NCBI GenBank assembly: GCA_018365895.1
Contig: JAGZJD010000001.1
Span: forward strand, 1-64,000
Length of the DNA: 64,000 bases
Direction of reading: 5' to 3'
Source: Lachnospiraceae bacterium
GTDB lineage: Bacteria > Bacillota_A > Clostridia > Lachnospirales > Lachnospiraceae
The translations under genes and the position numbers were made by a program. Within the stretch, counting starts at the first letter, position 1; each line of letters begins with the position of its first letter. The notes beneath the pieces were generated by a model. That model saw only the letters and a list, made by a program, of their open reading frames with translations. It was not told the origin of the DNA and ran no database searches. Shown in pieces: positions 24,155-32,099 of the stretch.

Positions 24155-27100
24155 CTATTTCCTTTCTTCAACCTGCTCGTTCTCTCCGGCGATATCATAT
24201 TCTGGTCCAATCAGCTGCACACTATCACATACAACTTCTTCTGCCAGGCAGACATCTGCAAGTGCTTTCATGGTAATTACCGCAAGCTCTCCGCTTCCAT
24301 TGTAAAGCGGCTTATCCCCTCTGTTTGCAAATGCCAGATTTATATAAGCTGTACCGTCGCTATATGTTTTAGCTATCGTCAGATTTTCCATCTCTGCTAC
24401 GCTGTCATTTCCTGCTACAGAAACAAATTCCATGCGAGATGGATTATAATTAATTACCTGACCGAACGCATTAATATTTTCAGCACATTCAGCCGAAACT
24501 ATAATATTAAAGATTTCTCCTGCTTTCACAGACTCTCGATCTGCTGCAAGATGTGCCTTTCCGGAAGCCTTTCCGGTCTGTTTTGTACCGCCATCCAGTT
24601 TAAACATCGTAAATGCATAATCATAGACATCGTAGACTCCATTCATGTTCACATCTCCGCTTCGTTTCTGAATCTGATCAACAAAATTAGAACCATCTTT
24701 CAGGCAAGTTCCCAGATAGTTTTTCATATTTGTATAATCACCTTCGGCAACTGTTTCATTCTTATTCGTACTTCCAACAGCAAACGGTTTACTTCCGTCT
24801 TTCTTAAATACCGGAAGTTCATGGGATGCGAAGTAGTTACGGATCGATTTCACAACTTCAAGCTTCAGATAACGTGCACTGACGCCGCTAAGAGGAACGA
24901 CTTTCGCATTTTCTTCTACTTCCAGATCGGCATTATATGTCCAGTCATCCTGAGAAGCGCCGTCCCACTCAAGTTTCCAGTGTTTTCCGTCGAGACTGGA
25001 ATATACATTCATTTTCTGCACACAGCCGCTTCCATAGTTATCGCGCGGATAGTATTCGAAACGGTCAAGCTCATATGCCGCTCCGAAATCATAGATAAAT
25101 GGAGTGCGGTCCCCGGCGACATCGCCTACTGCGAAGAATAATCCACGGAAACTATGGTCTGTAGCATATTTCAGTGCACCTGCTTCATCTCCGCCGGTCC
25201 ATGTCACTGTTCCAAGCGCACCGATTTCATTTCTCCACGGATCTGACAGTGAACTTGTCACAAACACTTCACTCCATGCAGAGTAACCTTCTGCATTTCT
25301 TGAGCGTATCTGATATGTATGCTCAGAATGGTATTCCAAATCATCATGCACATAAGACAGCGCATTCCCCATTGTATACAAGCGTCCGTCTACAAGCATC
25401 TCATATGCAGCTGCTCCCGGAACTTCTGTCCAAGTAAGACCAATCGATACGGATGTTTTCACTTCCTCCGGTACGCTTAGTCTCGGCGCCTGCAGTCCAG
25501 CATGTTCTTTTTCTGCCATACGGTTAAATTCACTGACAAATCCTTTGATTTCTACCGTCTGCATCTCTGTCTGAGTATCTGCCTTTGCCAGTTTTACATG
25601 CAGTTTCGGAGCGCATTTTACCTTTGCCACAAGACCTTTCAATATTTTTTCTTCTTCTGACGCATATGTACGGATCACAGGCTCTGCTTCGTAGAACCAT
25701 ACAGCTTCTCCGGCCTTTGCTTCACACGCTTCAAACTCTGCCAGACACTTCATTTCTTTCATTTTCAGTTCGCAAGCTCCGTTGACTGCCGTAATGCTCT
25801 CCGGCTTTTCGGTTAAATGTACTACAAAGGTAGTGCTGCGAAGTTTCTCATATCCTTCATAATTTCCGCTGGAAGTCTCCGCTGTCAGAATCGCTGTTGT
25901 TCCTTCCACTTTGGAAGTATATGTTGTGGAAACATGATCTCCATAAGAAATGTGATCGATCGTTCCGTATGTCTCATCTTCTGTTGTATCATTCTTAATA
26001 TAAGTTCCGTTATCCTCGTACACGGTATAACTTCTTTCTCCTGCAGGCCAAAATTCTACAATCCGATTCGACTTATTAATCTCGTCCGGTGTATTATTTT
26101 CTTCATATTTCGGAAGAATTGCCCCGTTTTTCACAAATACCGGAAGCTTCCATAATGGAGCCTCAAAATTATTGAGTACCTGACCGCCTGCATATTTTTC
26201 TCCTGTAAGATAATCAATCCAGATTTCTTCTTTATCCGGCAGATAAATATGATTTCGCACATCATTTCCCATTTCATCTGCCGCCGTATTTTTGTAAACC
26301 GGCGCAACAAGAATATCAGACCCAAACATAAACTGATACTGCATCGTTCTGCTGTACGCATACTCATCATCCGGATATTCTAAGAACATCGCACGAATCA
26401 TCGGAAGTCCTGTATCATCATTTCCTGTTTCAATATTAGAAGCGGATGCTGCGCTTGTGTAAATATATGGCATAAGCTCTGCTTTCATTTTCATATACAT
26501 TCGGTTGATTCCTGTATATGGATCTCCGAAAGTAAATGGCGCTTTCATATAACTTCCCCAGCCATCCATATTAAGCATCTGCGGCGTAAAAGATTTCCAC
26601 TGGAAATCCCGGGCTGCAATCAGCGCTTTTCCACCGAAAATTCCGTCCATATCACTTCCGATATTTGGATTACCACTCAGAGAACTTCCAATATACGTTG
26701 GAATATGGAAACGGATATATTCCCAGTTTCCTCCGGTCTGATCCCCACTCCACACACTGTTGAACCGCTGTGAACCTGCCCAACCGTCAAGGGAAATAAT
26801 GTTTGGACGGAACTGCTCACTTGTCGTAATAATGTCGTAGGCTGTTTTTACACCGTTAAGCTGAAAAGAATATCCCGGACCTACCCATGCAACATCTGTC
26901 TTTAATGTTGTAGCGCCTCCAATCGAAACCTCTTTTTTAAAGTCTCTAAGCAAATGCCAGTATGTCTGGTTATCTGAATCCGGCGCCAGATTACTCTCGG
27001 TCCAGAGTCCTGCTGCCACCCCTTTGCTGTTAGCATACTCTGTGAATCTTGCAAGGTTTGCTACGTTCGCATCGACTGCCGCGATACGTTCTTCGGAACT

Positions 27101-28297
27101 GGAACCATCTTCATTAACACCACCTTGAACATAATAACCATTTTGTCCATATCCGCCGCCGTATCCGTCATTCGGAAGAAAATATCCGAGCGGCATATCA
27201 TATTTTATGTAATCATCCAGCACAGCCCTCGCAGAATACTCATACGGTGCATCTACATCTGTTGGATAATTCTCTGTTGCAACAGTCGGACGCTCCCCAT
27301 TCAATGATTCCGAGTGCTGTCCTTCTGATAAACGATATCCGGTTGCCATACCGCTTTCATATTTTGTAATCCCCTCACTGTCAAAAGGCTGTATTCCCTT
27401 AACGTTCCAAGCCTTCTCCCCGGCTTCTTCTGACCAGCCGTCACGGTTATAACAATTCAAATGTCCTTCATAAAATCCATATTCCGGAAGCAGCAACGGA
27501 TTTCCTGTAACGTGATAATATCCACGCAATAAATCTTGCACTTTGCGCCGTTCATTCTCGGCATCGGTAATAAAATAGTATGCACTTAGTTTAGATTCTT
27601 TATGAACTGTACTTACGATATCTTCTTTCGTTTCTCCAAAGTCATAACATCCATCTGAAAATGTATTTCTTAAAACGCCGTAACCCGCAGTTGTAAAATA
27701 AAACGGATTCGGAGATGCAACACCTCCGTCCATCCACGCACTCTCATTAACAATCTGGATTGTCTTTCCCGTATGTACAAAACGACCATTCTGTGTGCCG
27801 CCGCCATAGAATTGCTCTTTTTCATGTTTTACCAGCTTCTGAACTGTCTCAACGTCAGTCAGCGTCAGCGCTTCTGCTTCTTCCATGACAACAGCGCCAT
27901 TTCTTCGAATACTCATTTTGGCTGTGGCTTTCTCAAATACAACTTCTGTTGCGCCACACTGAATTACCGCTTCCTGAGCTCCTTCCACGATAACCGCTTC
28001 CGGTTTTGTATACCATTCAGACTCATCCGGACACTGCTGGATCTTCGCTGTATGCGCCTCTTCTCTCGGTACCGCATAACTTGCAAATATTCCTGTCGGA
28101 TCTACGTCATAGCGAAAAATCGTTTCTTCCAGAAATGTAATCTTTCCTCTTACCTGATTCCCAAACACCAGTTCCACAATATTGGAAGCGGTTCCGCCCA
28201 TTACCTCTGTAACTTTGTCAAGCTGTCCGCATCCTGCCTCTGCCTGCAGTTCGCCCCTTTCGTTCGCCGCTCCAGTCTGCTTTTCTTCACTCATCAT
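24155..28297 (-). CDS. Multidomain GH31 glycoside hydrolase with CBM32, dockerin and cohesin modules
   Basis: A 1380-residue retaining alpha-glycosidase of family GH31. From the ATG at 28297 (after AAAGGAGG): N-terminal beta domain (about 30-250), catalytic barrel with likely nucleophile Asp468 in TTLKTDVAWVG and acid/base Asp519 in VWSGDQTGG, then C-terminal beta domains, an FN3 module (about 930-1015), an F5/8-type C (CBM32) module (about 1020-1165), one dockerin-like repeat (GDVNMNGVYDVYDY, about 1215-1240) and a cohesin-like domain (about 1250-1370). The unusual nucleophile motif hints at an alpha-GalNAc-type subgroup rather than alpha-glucosidase; that is tentative. No signal peptide is visible, odd for such modules. 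Confidence 0.88.
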   Translation of the reverse strand: MMSEEKQTGAANERGELQAEAGCGQLDKVTEVMGGTASNIVELVFGNQVRGKITFLEETIFRYDVDPTGIFASYAVPREEAHTAKIQQCPDESEWYTKPEAVIVEGAQEAVIQCGATEVVFEKATAKMSIRRNGAVVMEEAEALTLTDVETVQKLVKHEKEQFYGGGTQNGRFVHTGKTIQIVNESAWMDGGVASPNPFYFTTAGYGVLRNTFSDGCYDFGETKEDIVSTVHKESKLSAYYFITDAENERRKVQDLLRGYYHVTGNPLLLPEYGFYEGHLNCYNRDGWSEEAGEKAWNVKGIQPFDSEGITKYESGMATGYRLSEGQHSESLNGERPTVATENYPTDVDAPYEYSARAVLDDYIKYDMPLGYFLPNDGYGGGYGQNGYYVQGGVNEDGSSSEERIAAVDANVANLARFTEYANSKGVAAGLWTESNLAPDSDNQTYWHLLRDFKKEVSIGGATTLKTDVAWVGPGYSFQLNGVKTAYDIITTSEQFRPNIISLDGWAGSQRFNSVWSGDQTGGNWEYIRFHIPTYIGSSLSGNPNIGSDMDGIFGGKALIAARDFQWKSFTPQMLNMDGWGSYMKAPFTFGDPYTGINRMYMKMKAELMPYIYTSAASASNIETGNDDTGLPMIRAMFLEYPDDEYAYSRTMQYQFMFGSDILVAPVYKNTAADEMGNDVRNHIYLPDKEEIWIDYLTGEKYAGGQVLNNFEAPLWKLPVFVKNGAILPKYEENNTPDEINKSNRIVEFWPAGERSYTVYEDNGTYIKNDTTEDETYGTIDHISYGDHVSTTYTSKVEGTTAILTAETSSGNYEGYEKLRSTTFVVHLTEKPESITAVNGACELKMKEMKCLAEFEACEAKAGEAVWFYEAEPVIRTYASEEEKILKGLVAKVKCAPKLHVKLAKADTQTEMQTVEIKGFVSEFNRMAEKEHAGLQAPRLSVPEEVKTSVSIGLTWTEVPGAAAYEMLVDGRLYTMGNALSYVHDDLEYHSEHTYQIRSRNAEGYSAWSEVFVTSSLSDPWRNEIGALGTVTWTGGDEAGALKYATDHSFRGLFFAVGDVAGDRTPFIYDFGAAYELDRFEYYPRDNYGSGCVQKMNVYSSLDGKHWKLEWDGASQDDWTYNADLEVEENAKVVPLSGVSARYLKLEVVKSIRNYFASHELPVFKKDGSKPFAVGSTNKNETVAEGDYTNMKNYLGTCLKDGSNFVDQIQKRSGDVNMNGVYDVYDYAFTMFKLDGGTKQTGKASGKAHLAADRESVKAGEIFNIIVSAECAENINAFGQVINYNPSRMEFVSVAGNDSVAEMENLTIAKTYSDGTAYINLAFANRGDKPLYNGSGELAVITMKALADVCLAEEVVCDSVQLIGPEYDIAGENEQVEERK

Positions 28298-28391
28298 TTT
28301 TCCTCCTTTTAAACGCGCTTGACTTCCTGAACATTCGCCCCGCAAAATCATATTTCTTCCGGCAAATGCATTTTCGAAAGTCTGCCGCGAC

Positions 28392-29372
28392 TTATTTTAC
28401 TGAATATACCCACATATTTTTAATCTGAGGTTCCAGTTCTCCGTAAGCCCACAATTTTTTACTTCTGGAAACACTGTTCGGATCATGGATCTCTATCATT
28501 CCATTTTTCCATCCACTCAGAACGATATAATGCCCCTCTGTTGTAAATGTTCCCGGGCCCATGCTGCAGATAATCGGATGACCGCTCTCTAACTGTTCTT
28601 TCACAGAACTCTCTTCAAGTCCCAGCTCCTCGCCCTGAATCCCAAACTGCTCACATCCCGTTGTCATCAAATCCCAGCTTGTTCCGGCCTCACTGTAATA
28701 TCCCTGCTCCTGTGCATAGTTAGCAACTGCAAGCGGTGTAACAGAAGTATCCTGTCTAAGTCCTGCCGCTACCATGGCAAGACAGGTAGGTCCACAGCCG
28801 CTGATTGCAATATTGCTGTTACCGTACGCACCATATCCCCATCTCTCATCCCACTGGATCAGAAGCGGAATACTTCCTTCACGGATTTTCTTCAGCTGAT
28901 CTGCATTATTCACAGTTCCCTGCAGCTTTGGATAGTTTTTCACAAATTCCAGTGTCTCCGGGTTATTTGCCAGCATCAGCAGCAGTTCATCCGGATATTC
29001 TGCCTGATGTTCTAATATTTCCTGCATTTCTGAATACGTTTCCGCCATCTTGGTAATCTGTGCAATGCTCTGCTCTCTTGTCAATTTCTGCGGTGTATTG
29101 CTTACTAACTGCGGTGTTGACTCGTCTTTCTGCTCTTCAGGCTCTTTTTTCTCCGGCTCTTTTGTTTTATCTTCTTTTTCAATCTGCTCAACTTTATCAG
29201 AAGCAGCCGGTTTTTCTTTTTCAAACAAACCTGCAAGCTTCTTCACGCCGACTACAGCAAGCGCGATCATACCGATGACCATGAAAAGCATAACAAGTAA
29301 TACTGCCGCACGCAAAAGCTTTCTTCTCAGAATCCGCTTTCTTCGTTTTTTCCAGTCCTTTTTCCTGCCCAT
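28392..29372 (-). CDS. Membrane-anchored C39-like cysteine peptidase
   Basis: A 326-residue protein with a very basic N-terminus, one transmembrane helix (about residues 22-45), a Lys/Glu-rich spacer (about 50-90), a helical region, and a C-terminal peptidase_C39-like papain-fold domain (about 165-326). The catalytic Cys is in SGCGPTCLAMVAAG and the His in GHYIVLSG. The topology puts the catalytic domain outside the cell. There is no ABC exporter nearby, so it is not a bacteriocin-type C39 transporter; cell-wall or peptide processing is likely but unproven. It may be cotranscribed with the GH31 gene 94 bases downstream, as no terminator separates them. Confidence 0.8.
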   Translation of the reverse strand: MGRKKDWKKRRKRILRRKLLRAAVLLVMLFMVIGMIALAVVGVKKLAGLFEKEKPAASDKVEQIEKEDKTKEPEKKEPEEQKDESTPQLVSNTPQKLTREQSIAQITKMAETYSEMQEILEHQAEYPDELLLMLANNPETLEFVKNYPKLQGTVNNADQLKKIREGSIPLLIQWDERWGYGAYGNSNIAISGCGPTCLAMVAAGLRQDTSVTPLAVANYAQEQGYYSEAGTSWDLMTTGCEQFGIQGEELGLEESSVKEQLESGHPIICSMGPGTFTTEGHYIVLSGWKNGMIEIHDPNSVSRSKKLWAYGELEPQIKNMWVYSVK

Positions 29373-29392
29373 ATATTTCCATCCTTTATAAT

Positions 29393-29428
29393 AAAAGGAA
29401 GATACCGGTGCACTTCCTAATATCTTCC
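29393..29428 (-). terminator. Terminator of aspS
   Basis: GGAAGATA (29397-29404) pairs with TATCTTCC (29421-29428) and is followed on the minus strand by TTTTATT. It lies 11 bases past the aspS stop. Confidence 0.75.
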
Positions 29429-29438
29429 TTACCCTTAA

Positions 29439-31208
29439 CTATTGCTCTTCTTCCTGTGGCAGATGAATCATGATATGTACATCGTCAAGCTGCTTCTGCT
29501 CTACCTCTGCCGGCGCACCCATCATAATGTCCATTGCATTTTTGTTCATCGGGAACGGAATAACTTCTCGAATGCTCTCTTCGCCGCAGATCAGCATAAT
29601 CATACGGTCAACTCCAGGTGCAATTCCTGCATGCGGCGGTGCTCCATAACAGAATGCATTGTACATCGCCGGGAATTTTGCTTTCACATCATCTTCTCCA
29701 AGTCCGACAAGTTCAAATGCCTTAATCATAATCTCAGGATCATGGTTACGGACAGCTCCTGAAGAAAGTTCTACGCCGTTACATACAAGGTCATACTGAT
29801 ATGCAAGAATCTCTAATGGTTCCTGTGTCTTTAATGCTTCCATTCCGCCCTGCGGCATAGAGAATGGATTGTGACAGAATTCCAGCTCTCCGGATTCTTC
29901 ACCAATCTCATACATCGGGAAATCAACGATCCAACAGAATTCATAGCAATCCTGCTTCATATGTTTCTCACTGGCTGCACCAAGCAATTTACGAAGAACA
30001 CCTGCTGTCTTCTGTGCTGTCAATTTCTTTCCTGCAGTCAATCCGACAAAATCTCCTGCTTTTAATCCAAGTGTCTGAATTACTTCTTCTTTTCTTGGCT
30101 CTAAGAATTTAGAAATACCGCCAACAAGATTTCCATTCTCATCTACTTTAAACCAGAACGCTTTATTCGCTGTCTGTACTTCCACTTCTGCACAGATCTT
30201 ATCGATCACTTTTCTTGATGCGCTGAAACCATCTACAACAATCGCTTTCACAATCTGGTTGTCAAATGGTCCAAATCCACAATCTGCCATTACCTCTGTT
30301 GCATCCTGAAGAACAAGATCGATTCTCAAATCCGGCTTATCTGTTCCATACTTGTCCATTGCTTCCAGATACGGAATTCTTGCAAATGGCAGTGTAGATG
30401 CGCTCTTATATACGCCGTATTTTTCAAATACAGGCGGAAGCACCTGTTCAATTACCTGGAACACATCTTCCTGAGAAGCAAATGCCATTTCCATATCTAA
30501 CTGATAGAACTCTCCCGGTGAACGGTCTGCTCTTGCATCTTCATCGCGGAAACAAGGCGCAATCTGAAAATACCTGTCAAATCCAGATGCCATCAAAATC
30601 TGTTTAAACTGCTGCGGTGCCTGCGGAAGCGCATAGAATTTGCCCGGATGGTTTCTTGCCGGAACAAGGTAATCGCGTGCTCCTTCCGGAGAAGAACATG
30701 TCAAGATCGGAGTAGTAATCTCAAGGAAATCCAACTCACTCATTTTCTGACGAAGTTCTGCTACAATCTTACTTCTCATTACGATTTTTTCTTTTACAGA
30801 TGGATTTCTCAAGTCCAGATAACGATATTTTAGTCTTGCATTTTCATCAGCTTCTCTTGACTGGTTGATTTCAAACGGCAGCGCGTTATAAGAACATCTG
30901 CCAAGAATACTGATCTTCTCCGGAACAACTTCAATATCTCCGGTCGGAAGGTTTGCATTCTTACTGGAACGCTCCCTTACCACACCTTCTACAGACAGTG
31001 TCGTTTCCTTATTAACACTGTCGATTATCTGCATCATCTCTTCTGTCTCAATAACAATCTGTGTTGTTCCATAAAAATCTCTCAACACTAAAAATCCCAG
31101 ATTTTTGCTGACTTTACGAATATTTTCAAACCATCCTGCGAGAACAACTTTCTCCCCAATATCAGAACTTCTTAATTCATTACATGTATGTGTTCTTGAC
31201 TGAACCAC
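29439..31208 (-). CDS. aspS: Aspartyl-tRNA synthetase
   Basis: A bacterial-type AspRS of about 589 residues that charges tRNA-Asp. Domains in order are an OB-fold anticodon-binding domain (RTHTCNELRSSDIGEKVVLAGW), class II catalytic core with motif 2 (FRDEDARADR) and motif 3 (GVDRMIMLICG), and the inserted GAD domain. The frame is open up to a GTG at 31253, but that codon lies inside a leader hairpin and lacks a ribosome-binding site; a GTG at 31208 preceded by AAGGAAG is preferred and matches the usual N-terminus. No T-box consensus is seen in the leader. Confidence 0.93.
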   Translation of the reverse strand: MVQSRTHTCNELRSSDIGEKVVLAGWFENIRKVSKNLGFLVLRDFYGTTQIVIETEEMMQIIDSVNKETTLSVEGVVRERSSKNANLPTGDIEVVPEKISILGRCSYNALPFEINQSREADENARLKYRYLDLRNPSVKEKIVMRSKIVAELRQKMSELDFLEITTPILTCSSPEGARDYLVPARNHPGKFYALPQAPQQFKQILMASGFDRYFQIAPCFRDEDARADRSPGEFYQLDMEMAFASQEDVFQVIEQVLPPVFEKYGVYKSASTLPFARIPYLEAMDKYGTDKPDLRIDLVLQDATEVMADCGFGPFDNQIVKAIVVDGFSASRKVIDKICAEVEVQTANKAFWFKVDENGNLVGGISKFLEPRKEEVIQTLGLKAGDFVGLTAGKKLTAQKTAGVLRKLLGAASEKHMKQDCYEFCWIVDFPMYEIGEESGELEFCHNPFSMPQGGMEALKTQEPLEILAYQYDLVCNGVELSSGAVRNHDPEIMIKAFELVGLGEDDVKAKFPAMYNAFCYGAPPHAGIAPGVDRMIMLICGEESIREVIPFPMNKNAMDIMMGAPAEVEQKQLDDVHIMIHLPQEEEQ

Positions 31209-31252
31209 AAAAATCACTTCCTTCTTTTCCTTCTTCTTTACCTTTACTTCCA

Positions 31253-31296
31253 CTCTCTTGACAAAGGCACAGTGTCATATGCACTTGTCAAGAGAG
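31253..31296 (-). promoter_or_regulatory. Leader hairpin upstream of aspS
   Basis: A perfect 12-bp stem (CTCTCTTGACAA 31253-31264 with TTGTCAAGAGAG 31285-31296) encloses a 20-base loop with a smaller GC-rich pairing. It starts about 15 bases after the predicted transcription start and lies 45 bases before the chosen start codon. No known riboswitch or T-box matches; function unknown. Confidence 0.55.
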
Positions 31297-31317
31297 GGAT
31301 GCCTAAAATACATCACG

Positions 31318-31346
31318 ATTATAGCATTTTGCGACCATGTTAGCAA
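31318..31346 (-). promoter_or_regulatory. Promoter of aspS
   Basis: On the minus strand -35 TTGCTA (31346-31341), 17-base spacer, -10 TATAAT (31323-31318) with an extended TG. Confidence 0.75.
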
Positions 31347-31491
31347 GTATATTTATAGAAAGAACCTGTAAGATGCTGTTTTCCGTATTTCTTTTCATTT
31401 TTTAAGAAATTCTTTAAAATTACACCAGAAATTCCTAATTTTTCACTGCTATACTAATCTCAGAAACGAAAAGAACTGGAGGAATATAGAG

Positions 31492-32010
31492 ATGAAAAAA
31501 CAAAAAAACGGATTTATTAATTTTATCTGCTCCCTTATCCCGGGAGCCGGACCAATGAATATGGGACTTGAAAAGCAAGGACTTAGTATTATGACTTTAT
31601 TTTGGGGTGTAATTGCCATCGGAGTGCTTCTTCATATGGAGTGGATAATTCTTGCACTTCCTGTTATCTGGTGCTACAGCTTCTTCCACACACATAATCT
31701 GAAAAATATGTCTGAAGAACAATTTGCCCAGGAAGAAGACAGATGGCTATTCCGTCTCGATTATCTGATCGACAACCACAAAGAACTGTTTCAGAAATAC
31801 CGTATGTGGATTGCAGGTGCTTTGATCGTTGCAGGAATTTGTGTTCTTGTACAGGAACTGATAGATTTATTCTGGTATATCATCCCGGATTTTCTGTATG
31901 ATACCGTTTACCACACAACCGGCCTTCTGTCTGCTTTTGTAACAGGCGGCGTGCTGATTGCTATAGGAATTGTAATGCTTCAGAAAAAACAGCATTCCGA
32001 TTCAAACTAA
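31492..32010 (+). CDS. Small integral membrane protein of unknown function
   Basis: A 172-residue protein with an amphipathic start (FICSLIPGAGPMNMGLEKQG, reminiscent of TM2-type domains), two close N-terminal membrane helices (about 30-65), a charged cytosolic segment (about 70-100) and two C-terminal helices (about 103-125 and 138-162). I do not recognise a named family. It starts behind GGAGG and is transcribed alone, with an extended -10 (TGCTATACT) upstream and a strong terminator downstream. Confidence 0.75.
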   Translation: MKKQKNGFINFICSLIPGAGPMNMGLEKQGLSIMTLFWGVIAIGVLLHMEWIILALPVIWCYSFFHTHNLKNMSEEQFAQEEDRWLFRLDYLIDNHKELFQKYRMWIAGALIVAGICVLVQELIDLFWYIIPDFLYDTVYHTTGLLSAFVTGGVLIAIGIVMLQKKQHSDSN

Positions 32011-32040
32011 ACACTTTCTTTTCAACACCGGTTTTTAACA

Positions 32041-32096
32041 AAAAAATCATCCTCTGGGATTCCTGATAACAGAATCTCTCCAGAGGATGATTTTTT
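32041..32096. terminator. Bidirectional terminator between the membrane protein gene and htpG
   Basis: A long stem (AAAAAATCATCCTCTGG 32041-32057 with 32080-32096) with inner GATTC/GAATC pairing and T-runs on both sides serves both convergent genes. Confidence 0.9.
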
Positions 32097-32099
32097 ATA

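Noticed and set aside
31209..31253. N-terminal extension of AspRS from the GTG at 31253
   Set aside because: That start is inside a stable hairpin, has no ribosome-binding site and would add a Lys/Glu-rich stretch not usual in the family.
31209..31311. T-box riboswitch upstream of aspS
   Set aside because: No T-box AGGGUGG-type motif or terminator/antiterminator pair is visible; the leader is too short.
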